Shown in pieces: positions 1 to 7,526 of a stretch of 64,000 nucleotides of DNA. This DNA is from CAG-390 sp045531455. GTDB lineage: Bacteria; Bacillota; Clostridia; Oscillospirales; CAG-272. The first letter of the stretch is position 1, and every line of letters begins with the position of its first letter. A program made the position numbers and the translations under genes. The notes beneath the pieces are model-generated. The model made no database searches. It was not told where the DNA came from and saw only the letters and a program-made list of their open reading frames with translations. Location of the stretch: positions 1 through 64,000 of the forward strand of contig JAZSEA010000101.1 in NCBI GenBank assembly GCA_045531455.1, written 5' to 3'.

Positions 1-200
1 TCCCCCAAACCGCCCCCCGGCGGCATTTTTGTGCCGGTCGGTGCGCTGTTTGCGCGGTTCCACCCGAGTTTATAACTTTAAAAAATATGCATAATGACAC
101 AGCGGTGGTACCCTTTGCGGTTTCGTCGGAAGCTTTCAGCGTGCGCTTCCTCTCTGTGGGCGAAATGGCGCAAGGACATGTCCGTTGCATTTTTGATTAC
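1..200 (-). promoter_or_regulatory. T-box riboswitch leader (3' part beyond window), probably tRNA-Thr responsive
   Basis: Leftward leader RNA. The T-box core GGGTGGAACCGCG lies at 53-65 on the minus strand. Upstream in the transcript (about 150-110) are the Stem I hallmarks CAGAGAG and GCTGAAAGC, and GACATG at the base of Stem I can pair with the later TGTGTC. The tRNA-end-binding bases TGGA imply a tRNA with discriminator U73. The sequence GGTACCACC on the 3' side of Stem I offers ACC (Thr) followed by A as the specifier codon. Thr tRNAs often carry U73, so Thr fits best, with Gly, Cys or Tyr as less likely readings. The downstream gene, probably a threonyl-tRNA synthetase or threonine gene, lies left of base 1. 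The T-box identity is well supported; the amino acid is inference. Confidence 0.85.
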
Positions 201-205
201 AAGAT

Positions 206-234
206 ATTATACACCTCAAAACGAATTTTGTCAA
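206..234 (-). promoter_or_regulatory. Sigma-A promoter of the T-box leader
   Basis: On the minus strand, -35 TTGACA (229-234) and -10 TATAAT (206-211) are both perfect consensus and separated by 17 bases. Transcription would start near 199, just before the T-box Stem I. The promoter sits immediately behind the stop codon of the MgsA-like gene, so the T-box unit is independent of it. Confidence 0.85.
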
Positions 235-252
235 GAGGCGGCGAAAAAATTT

Positions 253-669
253 TTAGTGTCTGCGCGAGGTGCGGGGATTTACGAAGTTTCTCCAATCAAG
301 GTCGCCGCGGTCAAGCGCGATGATAAGAGCCTCGGCGGTACCGATATTGGTAGCGACGGGGATATTGTACATATCGCAGAGACGGAGAAGCTCGTTCGAG
401 CGTTCGTTGACAAGCACAGAGGGGTCCGTATCGCGGAAGTCGATGAGGAGGTCGATCTCGTTATATGCGATTCGCTGGGCGATCTGCTCTTCTCCGCCGT
501 GGTCGCCGGTCAGAAGACGCTCGATATAGAGCCCCGTTGCCTCGGAAATATATTTCGCGGTGATGCTTGTGGCATAAAGATTATGCTTGCAGAGTATGCC
601 GCAATAGGCGGTACAAAATTCTGCCATAAGTTCTTTTTTCTTGTCATGCGCAACAATAGCTATTTCCAT
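253..669 (-). CDS. MgsA-like protein (methylglyoxal synthase family) with altered active site
   Basis: The 138-residue length and overall sequence match methylglyoxal synthase, which converts dihydroxyacetone phosphate to methylglyoxal. Conserved features are IAIVAHDKKK at the N-terminus and NIPVATNIGTAEA near residue 105. The phosphate and catalytic motifs have changed, however. The family's GPxGGDQQIG reads GDHGGEEQIA here, so the position of E. coli Asp71 is Glu. The stretch holding E. coli His98 and Asp101 (PHDPD) reads LVNER, so both are lost. It may be inactive as a synthase or have another function. It lies downstream of the MinD-like gene on the same strand, 36 bases away. The ATG is preceded by AAAGGAATGA. 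Confidence 0.8.
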   Translation of the reverse strand: MEIAIVAHDKKKELMAEFCTAYCGILCKHNLYATSITAKYISEATGLYIERLLTGDHGGEEQIAQRIAYNEIDLLIDFRDTDPSVLVNERSNELLRLCDMYNIPVATNIGTAEALIIALDRGDLDWRNFVNPRTSRRH

Positions 670-705
670 TTATCTCATTCCTTTCGCTTTGAATTTACGT
701 TGCCT

Positions 706-1521
706 TTATGAATAAAGAAGCTTTCTTCTTTTTTTTTCGGGGAGGTAGGACATTATCGGTATCCTCTCACCGCAGAGTCTGCGCGCTACCTCGTCGAAGG
801 CTTCGCGCGCCTTTTCGCGGTCACGGCGCATCTCGCAGGCAAGCTTGCCCGAGATCTGTGCCTTCTCGAGATCCTTTGAATCGGGAATAACACCGATCAG
901 CGGCACGTGGGTGTGGTCGATCAGCCAGTTGAGACCGGGGCTTGTGCCGTCGAGGACGCCCTTTTTGTCGTAGCTGTTGATTATAAGATACTGCTCCTTG
1001 ACGCCGAGATCCTCGAGCTGATAGCCCGTTTTTTCGGCTCCTCTGACGGTCGTGGGCTGATGCGAGGTGACGATCAACGCGCCGTCTGCCGCACGTGCGA
1101 CGAGCGGAAGCGTTCCGTCAAGCGCACCCGGGGTGTCGATGAAAACGTACTCGCAGAAAAATTCCTTTGCCGCCGCTTCGACCGCCTCGGCGAACTGCTC
1201 GGGCGTGAATTCATCCTTCTTGAAATGGGGAGCGGCGATAAAATTGAGTCTTCCCTCTCTGCCGTCCTGCATAACGACTCTCGAGGCGGGAGCGCGACCG
1301 GTTACAAGATCGCAGATATCGTACACGACCTCTTCCTCACAGCCGAGGATAAGATCGAGCGAGCGGTTTGAAAAGTCGCAGTCAACGAGCAGAACACGCT
1401 TGCCGTGATTTGCGACAGCCATAGCAATATTCGCCGCGACCGTCGATTTTCCGACACCGCCCTTACAGGAGGTTATCAGAAAGGTTTTCGTTTTTTGCTG
1501 TACCGATTTAGCGGTTTCCAA
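706..1521 (-). CDS. minD: MinD/ParA-family ATPase, probable septum-site protein MinD
   Basis: A 271-residue deviant Walker-A ATPase: the P-loop SCKGGVGKST is near residue 20, the switch region LLVDCDFSNRSLD follows, and VFIDTPGALDG forms Walker B. MinD binds the membrane and places the division septum together with MinC. Neither minC nor minE is in this window, so an orphan ParA-type role cannot be excluded. The C-terminus ends in a basic stretch (EKKRRKLL) that could help membrane binding. The TTG start is chosen because GGAGG lies 8 bases before it and no better start fits. A promoter sits about 35 bases upstream. Confidence 0.75.
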   Translation of the reverse strand: METAKSVQQKTKTFLITSCKGGVGKSTVAANIAMAVANHGKRVLLVDCDFSNRSLDLILGCEEEVVYDICDLVTGRAPASRVVMQDGREGRLNFIAAPHFKKDEFTPEQFAEAVEAAAKEFFCEYVFIDTPGALDGTLPLVARAADGALIVTSHQPTTVRGAEKTGYQLEDLGVKEQYLIINSYDKKGVLDGTSPGLNWLIDHTHVPLIGVIPDSKDLEKAQISGKLACEMRRDREKAREAFDEVARRLCGERIPIMSYLPEKKRRKLLYS

Positions 1522-1553
1522 TCCGTTACCCTCCTTACAGAAACATATATTAT

Positions 1554-1583
1554 ATTATACCATAACAAAGGTATCAATGTCAA
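1554..1583 (-). promoter_or_regulatory. Promoter of minD-like / mgsA-like unit
   Basis: Minus strand: -35 TTGACA at 1578-1583 and -10 TATAAT at 1554-1559, spacer 18 bases. It precedes the TTG start of the MinD-like gene at 1521. Confidence 0.75.
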
Positions 1584-1639
1584 TCGAATTTATAAATATT
1601 TTTAACGCTTTTTTAACTTTATATTCTCTATTAATTGAC

Positions 1640-1674
1640 AAAAGCCGACCATTCGAAAGAATGAATCGGCTTTT
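1640..1674 (-). terminator. Intrinsic terminator after the nagB-DUF436 unit
   Basis: Inverted repeat AAAAGCCGA ... TCGGCTTTT with an inner CATTC-GAAA-GAATG hairpin, just beyond the stop codon at 1680. It separates the nagB transcript from the minD promoter. Confidence 0.75.
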
Positions 1675-1679
1675 GTATT

Positions 1680-2231
1680 TTAATCGGGATAGATCGCGCG
1701 GCAGCCGCCGATGAGTTTCGGGCGGGTACGGGCGCAGGTGATGGTTGCGTTTCCGATCTTTGAGGTGCTTACTCTGACGGGGACGGCAACTGCTTTAAGA
1801 TGCATTCCGATAAGGGTCAGACCAATATCTATACCCGCGTGAGCCGCAATGCTTTCAACTGCTACGGGAGATTCAAGCTCCGACCATACCTTCGTTGCCC
1901 AAGAGCCGCCCGCGTGGGGATGGGGCATTACGCAGACTTCGGGGAGATCATACTTCTCCATACACTCGCGCTCAACGATCAGCGCGCGGTTGAGGTGTTC
2001 ACAGCACTGCGCGGCGAGGAATATTCCCTTTTCGTCAAGGATCGGCTTGACCGCCGAGAAGATCGCCTCTGCGGCTTCGGCGGACGAGTCCTTACCGATC
2101 CTTCCGCCCGCAACCTCGGAGGTCGAGCAGCCGATGACAAGGATATCGCCCTTCTTAAGCTTTGCCTCGGCGAGAAGTTCGCAAAGAACGGCCTCCGCCT
2201 CGAGCTTTACTTTATCAAAAAATTCGCTCAT
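1680..2231 (-). CDS. DUF436 / TIGR01440 family protein (YwlG-like)
   Basis: A 183-residue protein that matches the UPF0340 (YwlG, TIGR01440) family over its full length. Recognisable parts are ILVIGCSTSEVAGGRIG near residue 33, CCEHLNRALIVE near 75 and MPHPHAGGSWAT near 100. The family has no established biochemical role. In Bacillus it sits near glyA and upp, whereas here it follows nagB by two bases and is surely co-transcribed with it. That hints at, but does not show, a link to amino-sugar metabolism. It ends just before a terminator. Confidence 0.85.
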   Translation of the reverse strand: MSEFFDKVKLEAEAVLCELLAEAKLKKGDILVIGCSTSEVAGGRIGKDSSAEAAEAIFSAVKPILDEKGIFLAAQCCEHLNRALIVERECMEKYDLPEVCVMPHPHAGGSWATKVWSELESPVAVESIAAHAGIDIGLTLIGMHLKAVAVPVRVSTSKIGNATITCARTRPKLIGGCRAIYPD

Positions 2232-2233
2232 AA

Positions 2234-2968
2234 TTAACCGTTGTATGCCGCCTCGTCGCAGAATACGTATACGTTCTTATGCGAACGGAGGAGGGTTACG
2301 GGCGCGTTTGTGGTGTACTTGCCGCTGAGAAGCATCATAAGTGCATCGTGCTTTTCCTTGCCCGATACAACGAGAACGATGCACTCTGCGGAAAGAATGC
2401 CGTCCATACCCATTGTGATAGCGTGGCGCGGAACGTCATCGCGGGTCTCGAAGAAGCGGGAGTTTGCGTCGATGGTGCTCTCGCAGAGGGAGGTAAGGTG
2501 AGTTGCTCCGATGAGCTCCTCGCCGGGCTCGTTGAAGCCGATATGACCGTTGCGTCCAACGCCGAGAAGCTGGATTCCAACACCGCCTGCGGCTGCGACC
2601 TGCTCGTCGTATGCCTTGCAGAATGCATCGGGGTCAGCGCACTTTCCGTCGGGGACGAAGGTGTTTGCCTTGTCGATATTTACGTGGTCGAAAAGGCGGT
2701 CGTTCATAAAGTAGCGGTAGCTCTGCTCGTGGGTGGGCTCAATGGGATAATACTCGTCAAGGTTGTAGGACTTGATGCCCGAGAAATCGATCTTTCCCGC
2801 CTTGTTATCCTCGATAAGGCAAGCATAGATGCCCTCGGGGGAGGAGCCTGTTGCCAGACCGAGAATACCCGTCGGATTCTCTCTTATGTAGTCGGCGAAA
2901 ACGTCAGCCGCACGGCGGGACATTTCATCATAATCCTTGCAAACGATAACTCTGTCTTTGGTAAGCAT
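2234..2968 (-). CDS. nagB: Glucosamine-6-phosphate deaminase NagB
   Basis: Converts glucosamine-6-phosphate to fructose-6-phosphate and ammonia, feeding amino-sugar carbon into glycolysis. The 244-residue length is normal. Visible motifs are LGLATGSSPEGIY near residue 35 (phosphate loop), KSYNLDEYYP near 65 with the catalytic Asp, and LLGVGRNGHIGFNEPGEE near 130 with the His and Glu of the active site. The start is the ATG preceded by AGAGGT. It is first in a two-gene unit with the DUF436 protein and has its own promoter. Confidence 0.95.
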   Translation of the reverse strand: MLTKDRVIVCKDYDEMSRRAADVFADYIRENPTGILGLATGSSPEGIYACLIEDNKAGKIDFSGIKSYNLDEYYPIEPTHEQSYRYFMNDRLFDHVNIDKANTFVPDGKCADPDAFCKAYDEQVAAAGGVGIQLLGVGRNGHIGFNEPGEELIGATHLTSLCESTIDANSRFFETRDDVPRHAITMGMDGILSAECIVLVVSGKEKHDALMMLLSGKYTTNAPVTLLRSHKNVYVFCDEAAYNG

Positions 2969-3004
2969 GATTTGTACCTCTTTCGTTTTTATATTATTAG
3001 TTAT

Positions 3005-3033
3005 ATTATACTCGTTTTCAAAGGGAATTTCAA
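3005..3033 (-). promoter_or_regulatory. Promoter of nagB
   Basis: Minus strand: -35 TTGAAA at 3028-3033 and -10 TATAAT at 3005-3010, spacer 17. It sits 37 bases ahead of the nagB start codon. Confidence 0.75.
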
Positions 3034-3143
3034 GTCTTTTCGGAAAATTCCGCCAACCTTTTTTGACGCTTTTGCCCGAAGTTTGTCATATAATGTTATT
3101 GGGATGAAAAATCCCGATGAAAAATATGCGAAAGGACAACGAT

Positions 3144-3995
3144 ATGGCAACATTCTTCAATCGCGCGACTCTGACCTACGGCGCGAATTCGATCACCTCG
3201 AATACCGTAAGCGGCGAGATCGTGCAGACTCTTTCACTCACCAAGACCGCGCTCTCCGAGGAGTATATCCCCGGCTCGACCGTGACCTACGTCATTGCTC
3301 TGCGCAACAGCGGCATCACGACCCTGAGCGGTCTGACGCTGACCGACGATCTCGGCCGATTCACAAATGCCGACGGCATCGAGGTCACTCCTCTCAGCTT
3401 CAACGAGGGCTCTCTGCTTTACTACGTGAACGGTGATCTCACAGCTCCTCCCACAGTCACTTCGACCGATCCTCTGACACTTGGCGGTATAACCGTCCCC
3501 GCGGGAGGTTCATCCTTCATCGTCTACAGCGCGACCGTGAACTCCCGGGCTCCGCTTGAGGTCGGTTCCGTCATCACCAATACCGCCACAGTATCGGGAA
3601 ATAGCGCGCTCGGAGACATCAGCGCAAGCGAGACGATCAGCGCGGCAGAGACTCCTCTGCTCTCGATCCTCAAGTCGCTCTCGCCCGAGACGGTTACAGA
3701 AAACGGTGCGTTGACCTACACCCTCCTTATCGAGAACCGCGGTAACGCACCCGTGACCTCCGATCTTTCCGTCAGCGACACCTTTGATCCCATTCTCGAG
3801 AACATCACCGTGACCTACAACGGTACCGTTTGGACCGAGGGAACCGACTACACCTATGACGAGGCGAGCGGTCTCTTCACCACTCTTCCCGGAGCTATCA
3901 CGCTTCCTGCGGCGACCTACGTAAGAGATCCCGCCACAGGCGAGGTCGGCGTAGTGCCCGGTAGTGCGGTCATACGCATCAGCGGAACGATTTAA
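3144..3995 (+). CDS. Small DUF11-repeat protein
   Basis: A 283-residue protein with two DUF11-type beta-sandwich repeats, seen from phrases such as PGSTVTYVIALRNSG near residue 40 and ENGALTYTLLIENRGNAPV near 185. DUF11 domains usually build stalks of surface proteins, but no signal peptide, sortase motif or membrane segment is present here. The start is the ATG with AAAGGA seven bases upstream (3131-3136); the earlier in-frame ATG at 3117 lacks a ribosome site. A possible promoter has TATAAT at 3089-3094, but the best -35 (TTGACG, 3063) is 20 bases away. Function unknown; similar proteins occur in other gut Clostridia. Confidence 0.8.
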   Translation: MATFFNRATLTYGANSITSNTVSGEIVQTLSLTKTALSEEYIPGSTVTYVIALRNSGITTLSGLTLTDDLGRFTNADGIEVTPLSFNEGSLLYYVNGDLTAPPTVTSTDPLTLGGITVPAGGSSFIVYSATVNSRAPLEVGSVITNTATVSGNSALGDISASETISAAETPLLSILKSLSPETVTENGALTYTLLIENRGNAPVTSDLSVSDTFDPILENITVTYNGTVWTEGTDYTYDEASGLFTTLPGAITLPAATYVRDPATGEVGVVPGSAVIRISGTI

Positions 3996-4012
3996 GATAA
4001 AGAAGTAAAAAA

Positions 4013-4038
4013 GGATCTGACTCATATGAGTCAGATCC
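4013..4038. terminator. Bidirectional terminator between DUF11 gene and ispH-rpsA
   Basis: A perfect 26-base palindrome starting GGATCTGACTCAT, flanked by A-rich sequence on the left and T-rich on the right. It can end both the rightward DUF11 transcript and the leftward ispH-rpsA transcript. Confidence 0.9.
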
Positions 4039-4058
4039 GATTTTATTTCGTAATGAAA

Positions 4059-6110
4059 TTATTCAGCATCCTCTGCGTAGCCGTCATCGATCTCAGCCTC
4101 GGTGGGCTCCTCAGCGGTCTCCTCAAGGAGAGCTCTGATAGAGAGGCTTACTCTCTGCTGCTCATCGTCGATCTTGGTGATCTTAACGGTAACGGTCTGG
4201 CCCGAGGTAAGAACGTCGGCGGGGTTCTCAACGCGGGTAAGAGCGATCTGGGAAACGTGAATAAGGCCGTCAACATCGTCGGTGATCTTTGCAAATGCAC
4301 CGTAGGACATAATGTTGGAAACGGTTACATCGAGAATATCGCCCTCAGCGTACTGGGACTTGAATACCTTCCAAGGATGGGTCTCCTCGGTGCGGTAGCC
4401 GAGAGTGATCTGCTTCTTCTCAAGGTCGAAGGACTTAACGAATACAGTAAGCTCGTCGCCGATATTGAGGATATCAGCAGGCTTATGTATCGGCTTCCAG
4501 GACATTTCTCTCTTGTGGAGCATACCGTCTACGCCGCCGAGGTCGATGAATGCGCCGTACTCGGTCATTCCTCTTACCTTACCGGTGTAGTACTTGCCCT
4601 CTTCGATCTCTGCCCAGAATGCAGCCTCGAGAGCCTTTCTCTCTTCTCTTGCGGACGCACGGATAGAACCGACTGCGCTCTTGCCCTGACCCTTGAGCTC
4701 GATAACCTTGAACTTAACGGTCTGGCCAACGAGGGTTGCAAGGTCGCCGCCCTTCGGAACTGTGGTCTGCGATGCGGGTACGAAAATTCTTGCGCCGTAG
4801 AGCTTGATTACTACGCCGCCCTTGACAGCCTCGGCAACAACACCCTCAAGGTTCTCGCCGCTTTCCTTGGCATCAACGATGATATGCCAATTCTTGTCAA
4901 GATCTGCGCGCTTTTTGGAAACGGTTGCGCATCCGTCAACATCGCTGACGCGGATAACAAATACATCTATCTCGTCACCGATCTTGTACTCGGAACTCAG
5001 CTTCAGAGAAGCATCGTCGGATATCTGATCGGCGGTCAGTATGCCGGTAACTTTTGCGCCGAGGTCGAGTTTGATCTCAACGTCGTTTACTGCAATAACA
5101 GTACCGGTAACGGTGTCTCCTGAACTTAAAGTTTTGATTGCTGAGTCGAGCATTTCGTCAAAGCTGATTTCTGCCTTGTCGAGTTTGATTTCGCTCATTT
5201 TGTTGTATACCTCCTCTATAATGCCGCCGGGCGTCGATGCACCTGCGACAATCCCCACTTTTTGTGGGATGCTCGGAATTGATCCTTCAAGCTCTTGCGG
5301 CTCGGAAATGCAGATCGTATTTTTACAATGCTCACTGCAGATCGCGTAAAGCTTTGCGGTGTTTGAGCTGTCGCGTCCGCCGATGACTATGACCGTCTCG
5401 CACGCTTTAGCAAGCTCTTCCGCTTCAAGCTGCCGAATTTCCGTAACATTACATATTGTATCAAAAATTTGTGCCTTTGTATATAATTTTTTGATAATAT
5501 TTAATGAATTTTTCCACTCCGTTAACTTTTGAGTGGTCTGTGCCGCTACTATCGGCACAATATTGGGATTATTTGGTAATATTTTGTTTTCTATCGCGGA
5601 CTCAAGCTCCGCGGCTGTCGAATAGACGAAATGCCTTCCCTCGAAATAACTGACGATGCCGACGACCTCGGGATGCGTTTCGGCACCGATCAGAACAAAG
5701 ATCGGCTCCTCGCCCTCGTTCTTCGGAACACAGTTTTCCGCCGCGATGCGGTGGATCTTCTTGACGTAGGGGCAGGTGCAATCGACGTAGGAAAATCCTT
5801 GATATTTTTCAGTAAGCGAATCGAGCAGAGCACTCGTCTGCTTTGTCACTCCGTGTGCGCGGACAAAGACCGTCACGGGGCGTCCGTTTTCGGTTTCCTT
5901 CGCGAGAGATTCAAGCTCTTCGATGCTCGTGATACCGACGCCGTCAGCGGCAAGCTGCGCGTTGTAAGTGTCGTTATGTATGAGCTTACCGAGCGTGAAG
6001 ATCCTGTCGCCGTCGTGAGCCGCTATCTTCTCCGCTATCATATCGGTCGCTCGCTTGACTCCGAAGCAGAAGCCCGCGTGCTTGGCAACCGTTATCTCGT
6101 GCCGCGTCAT
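4059..6110 (-). CDS. ispH-rpsA: Fused IspH (HMBPP reductase) - ribosomal protein S1
   Basis: 683 residues with two functions. Residues 1 to about 310 are 4-hydroxy-3-methylbut-2-enyl diphosphate reductase, the last step of the MEP isoprenoid pathway; its iron-sulfur cluster Cys residues lie in AGFCFGV, DCTCP and DTICN. From about 330 there are four S1 RNA-binding domains, seen at TVTGTVIAVNDVEIKLDLG, LEGVVAEAVKGGVVIKLYG, YTGKVRGMTEYGAFIDLGG and LDVTVSNIMSYGAFAKI. The C-terminus is acidic. This fusion is known in Clostridia and is not a sequencing artefact: the frame runs through without a break. It overlaps plsC by four bases and is last in the cmk-plsC-ispH unit. Confidence 0.95.
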   Translation of the reverse strand: MTRHEITVAKHAGFCFGVKRATDMIAEKIAAHDGDRIFTLGKLIHNDTYNAQLAADGVGITSIEELESLAKETENGRPVTVFVRAHGVTKQTSALLDSLTEKYQGFSYVDCTCPYVKKIHRIAAENCVPKNEGEEPIFVLIGAETHPEVVGIVSYFEGRHFVYSTAAELESAIENKILPNNPNIVPIVAAQTTQKLTEWKNSLNIIKKLYTKAQIFDTICNVTEIRQLEAEELAKACETVIVIGGRDSSNTAKLYAICSEHCKNTICISEPQELEGSIPSIPQKVGIVAGASTPGGIIEEVYNKMSEIKLDKAEISFDEMLDSAIKTLSSGDTVTGTVIAVNDVEIKLDLGAKVTGILTADQISDDASLKLSSEYKIGDEIDVFVIRVSDVDGCATVSKKRADLDKNWHIIVDAKESGENLEGVVAEAVKGGVVIKLYGARIFVPASQTTVPKGGDLATLVGQTVKFKVIELKGQGKSAVGSIRASAREERKALEAAFWAEIEEGKYYTGKVRGMTEYGAFIDLGGVDGMLHKREMSWKPIHKPADILNIGDELTVFVKSFDLEKKQITLGYRTEETHPWKVFKSQYAEGDILDVTVSNIMSYGAFAKITDDVDGLIHVSQIALTRVENPADVLTSGQTVTVKITKIDDEQQRVSLSIRALLEETAEEPTEAEIDDGYAEDAE

Positions 6111-6730
6111 TTCTCTTCCTCGCGTCCGAGCTCGCAGATGCGGTCGAAGATATACTGCGTGATCGCTCTCGAATCACCCTCAAGCTCGCCGCCCTTGGTG
6201 TATTCCTCATAAGGAATGGGATCGCCGATTATGATCTTGATCCTTCTGAACGCCTTGATGCGGTAATCCTTGGTCTTGATATGGATGGGAAGGACGTCTG
6301 CCTTCGATCTCGATGCGATAAGTCCCGCGCCCGCCTTGATGGGAGTGGTCTCGGGTTCAACGCCCGCGCGTCTCGTACCCTGTGGGAACATACCGACGCA
6401 ATAGCCGTCCTCGAGCATCTTGATAGTCTTGATTATAACGTCGGCATTCGCGCCCTGTCTGTCGATCGGATACGCTCCGAGCTGACGGACGAGCCAGCCG
6501 AGAAAGGGGACCTTGAAAAGCTCCTTCTTTGCCATAATGCGGGGCTGATGCTTTTTAAGTACCGCGCAGATAAGCACGGGATCAAGGACGTGGATATGAT
6601 TCGCGCAGACGAGAAGTCCGCCATCCGAAAGCGGAGGCTCCTTCTTTCTCGTCTTGCAGGAGATGCAAAAGATCAGTCTGGCAAGCCACGCAAGGATAAA
6701 GTGCAGAAACGCATAAAGCTTACTTTTCAT
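6107..6730 (-). CDS. plsC: 1-acyl-sn-glycerol-3-phosphate acyltransferase
   Basis: A lysophosphatidic acid acyltransferase that makes phosphatidic acid at the membrane. It is about 207 residues long. An N-terminal hydrophobic helix is followed by NHIHVLDP (the family's NHxxxxD motif, one spacing variant), KKELFKVPFLGWLVRQLGAY and FPQGTRR (the FPEGTRS motif with Gln for Glu). The start is the ATG at 6730 with GGAGG ten bases upstream; it overlaps the end of cmk by 11 bases. Its place between cmk and ispH is conserved in Clostridia. Confidence 0.9.
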   Translation of the reverse strand: MKSKLYAFLHFILAWLARLIFCISCKTRKKEPPLSDGGLLVCANHIHVLDPVLICAVLKKHQPRIMAKKELFKVPFLGWLVRQLGAYPIDRQGANADVIIKTIKMLEDGYCVGMFPQGTRRAGVEPETTPIKAGAGLIASRSKADVLPIHIKTKDYRIKAFRRIKIIIGDPIPYEEYTKGGELEGDSRAITQYIFDRICELGREEEK

Positions 6731-7427
6731 ACTGCACCTCCGATATGCCGAGCTTGTCCTTAACGATTTCGAGAAGCTTTGCAAGCGACTGCTCGGGCGT
6801 AAATCCGGTATTATTGAACATTATCGCGTCGTCAGCGGGCTTGAGGGGTGCGATCGCACGGCTCGAGTCGCGGTCGTCCCGCTCCTTGATATCGGCGAGG
6901 ACCTGCTCATAGTCGGCTTTCTGTCCCTTTTCGATAAGCTCGTTTGTACGGCGCATAGCTCTCTCCTCCGCGGTCGCGGTAAGGAAGACCTTGAGCTGTG
7001 CATCGGGAAGGATAACGGTTCCGATATCTCTTCCGTCCATAATGACGTTATTCGCGTCCGCGATGCTTCTCTGCATATCGAATAGATATTCGCGTACCGC
7101 AGGGATCGCGGAGACCGCGGAAGCGTAATGCGAGATCTCGTGCTCGCGGATACGGTCTCCGAGGAATTCGCCGTCGAGATACATATCCTGACGTCCGTCT
7201 TCGAATTTTGCCTCGACCCTGATATCCTTCAGCATAGCCGATACAGCCGAAGCATCATCGGGAGCGATCCCCTTGCTTCGAGCGGCATATCCTACCGTAC
7301 GGTAGATGGCTCCCGTATCAACGTAAGCAAATCCGAGCTTCTTTGCAAGTGCCTTTGCAAGCGTGCTCTTGCCCGCGCCGCCGGGACCGTCAATGGCAAT
7401 TTTCATAGTAATATTTTTGTCCATCAT
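6720..7427 (-). CDS. cmk: Cytidylate kinase
   Basis: Phosphorylates CMP and dCMP with ATP. About 235 residues. The P-loop IAIDGPGGAGKST lies near the N-terminus, YVDTGAIYR near residue 35 contacts CMP, and MDGRDIGTVILPDA near 145 is the family signature. The ATG at 7427 is preferred to the upstream TTG because GGAG is nine bases before it. The 99 bases to the previous gene may hold a weak promoter (TTGAAC, 17 bases, TGTAAA). Confidence 0.95.
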   Translation of the reverse strand: MMDKNITMKIAIDGPGGAGKSTLAKALAKKLGFAYVDTGAIYRTVGYAARSKGIAPDDASAVSAMLKDIRVEAKFEDGRQDMYLDGEFLGDRIREHEISHYASAVSAIPAVREYLFDMQRSIADANNVIMDGRDIGTVILPDAQLKVFLTATAEERAMRRTNELIEKGQKADYEQVLADIKERDDRDSSRAIAPLKPADDAIMFNNTGFTPEQSLAKLLEIVKDKLGISEVQYEK

Positions 7428-7526
7428 AATATAAGACTCCAAAAATCACAAAAAGTTTCACGTTTTCACGTTTATTTACAGAATGTTTATATATTCGGTT
7501 CAAAACAAGCTGTTAAGTTGATGATC

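Noticed and set aside
3063..3094. Promoter of the DUF11 gene
   Set aside because: TATAAT is good but the only -35-like sequence is 20 bases away, so I left it out as a separate feature.
2279..3436. Rightward 385-codon frame across nagB and the DUF11 start
   Set aside because: It crosses two real genes on different strands and a good promoter; no homology seen.
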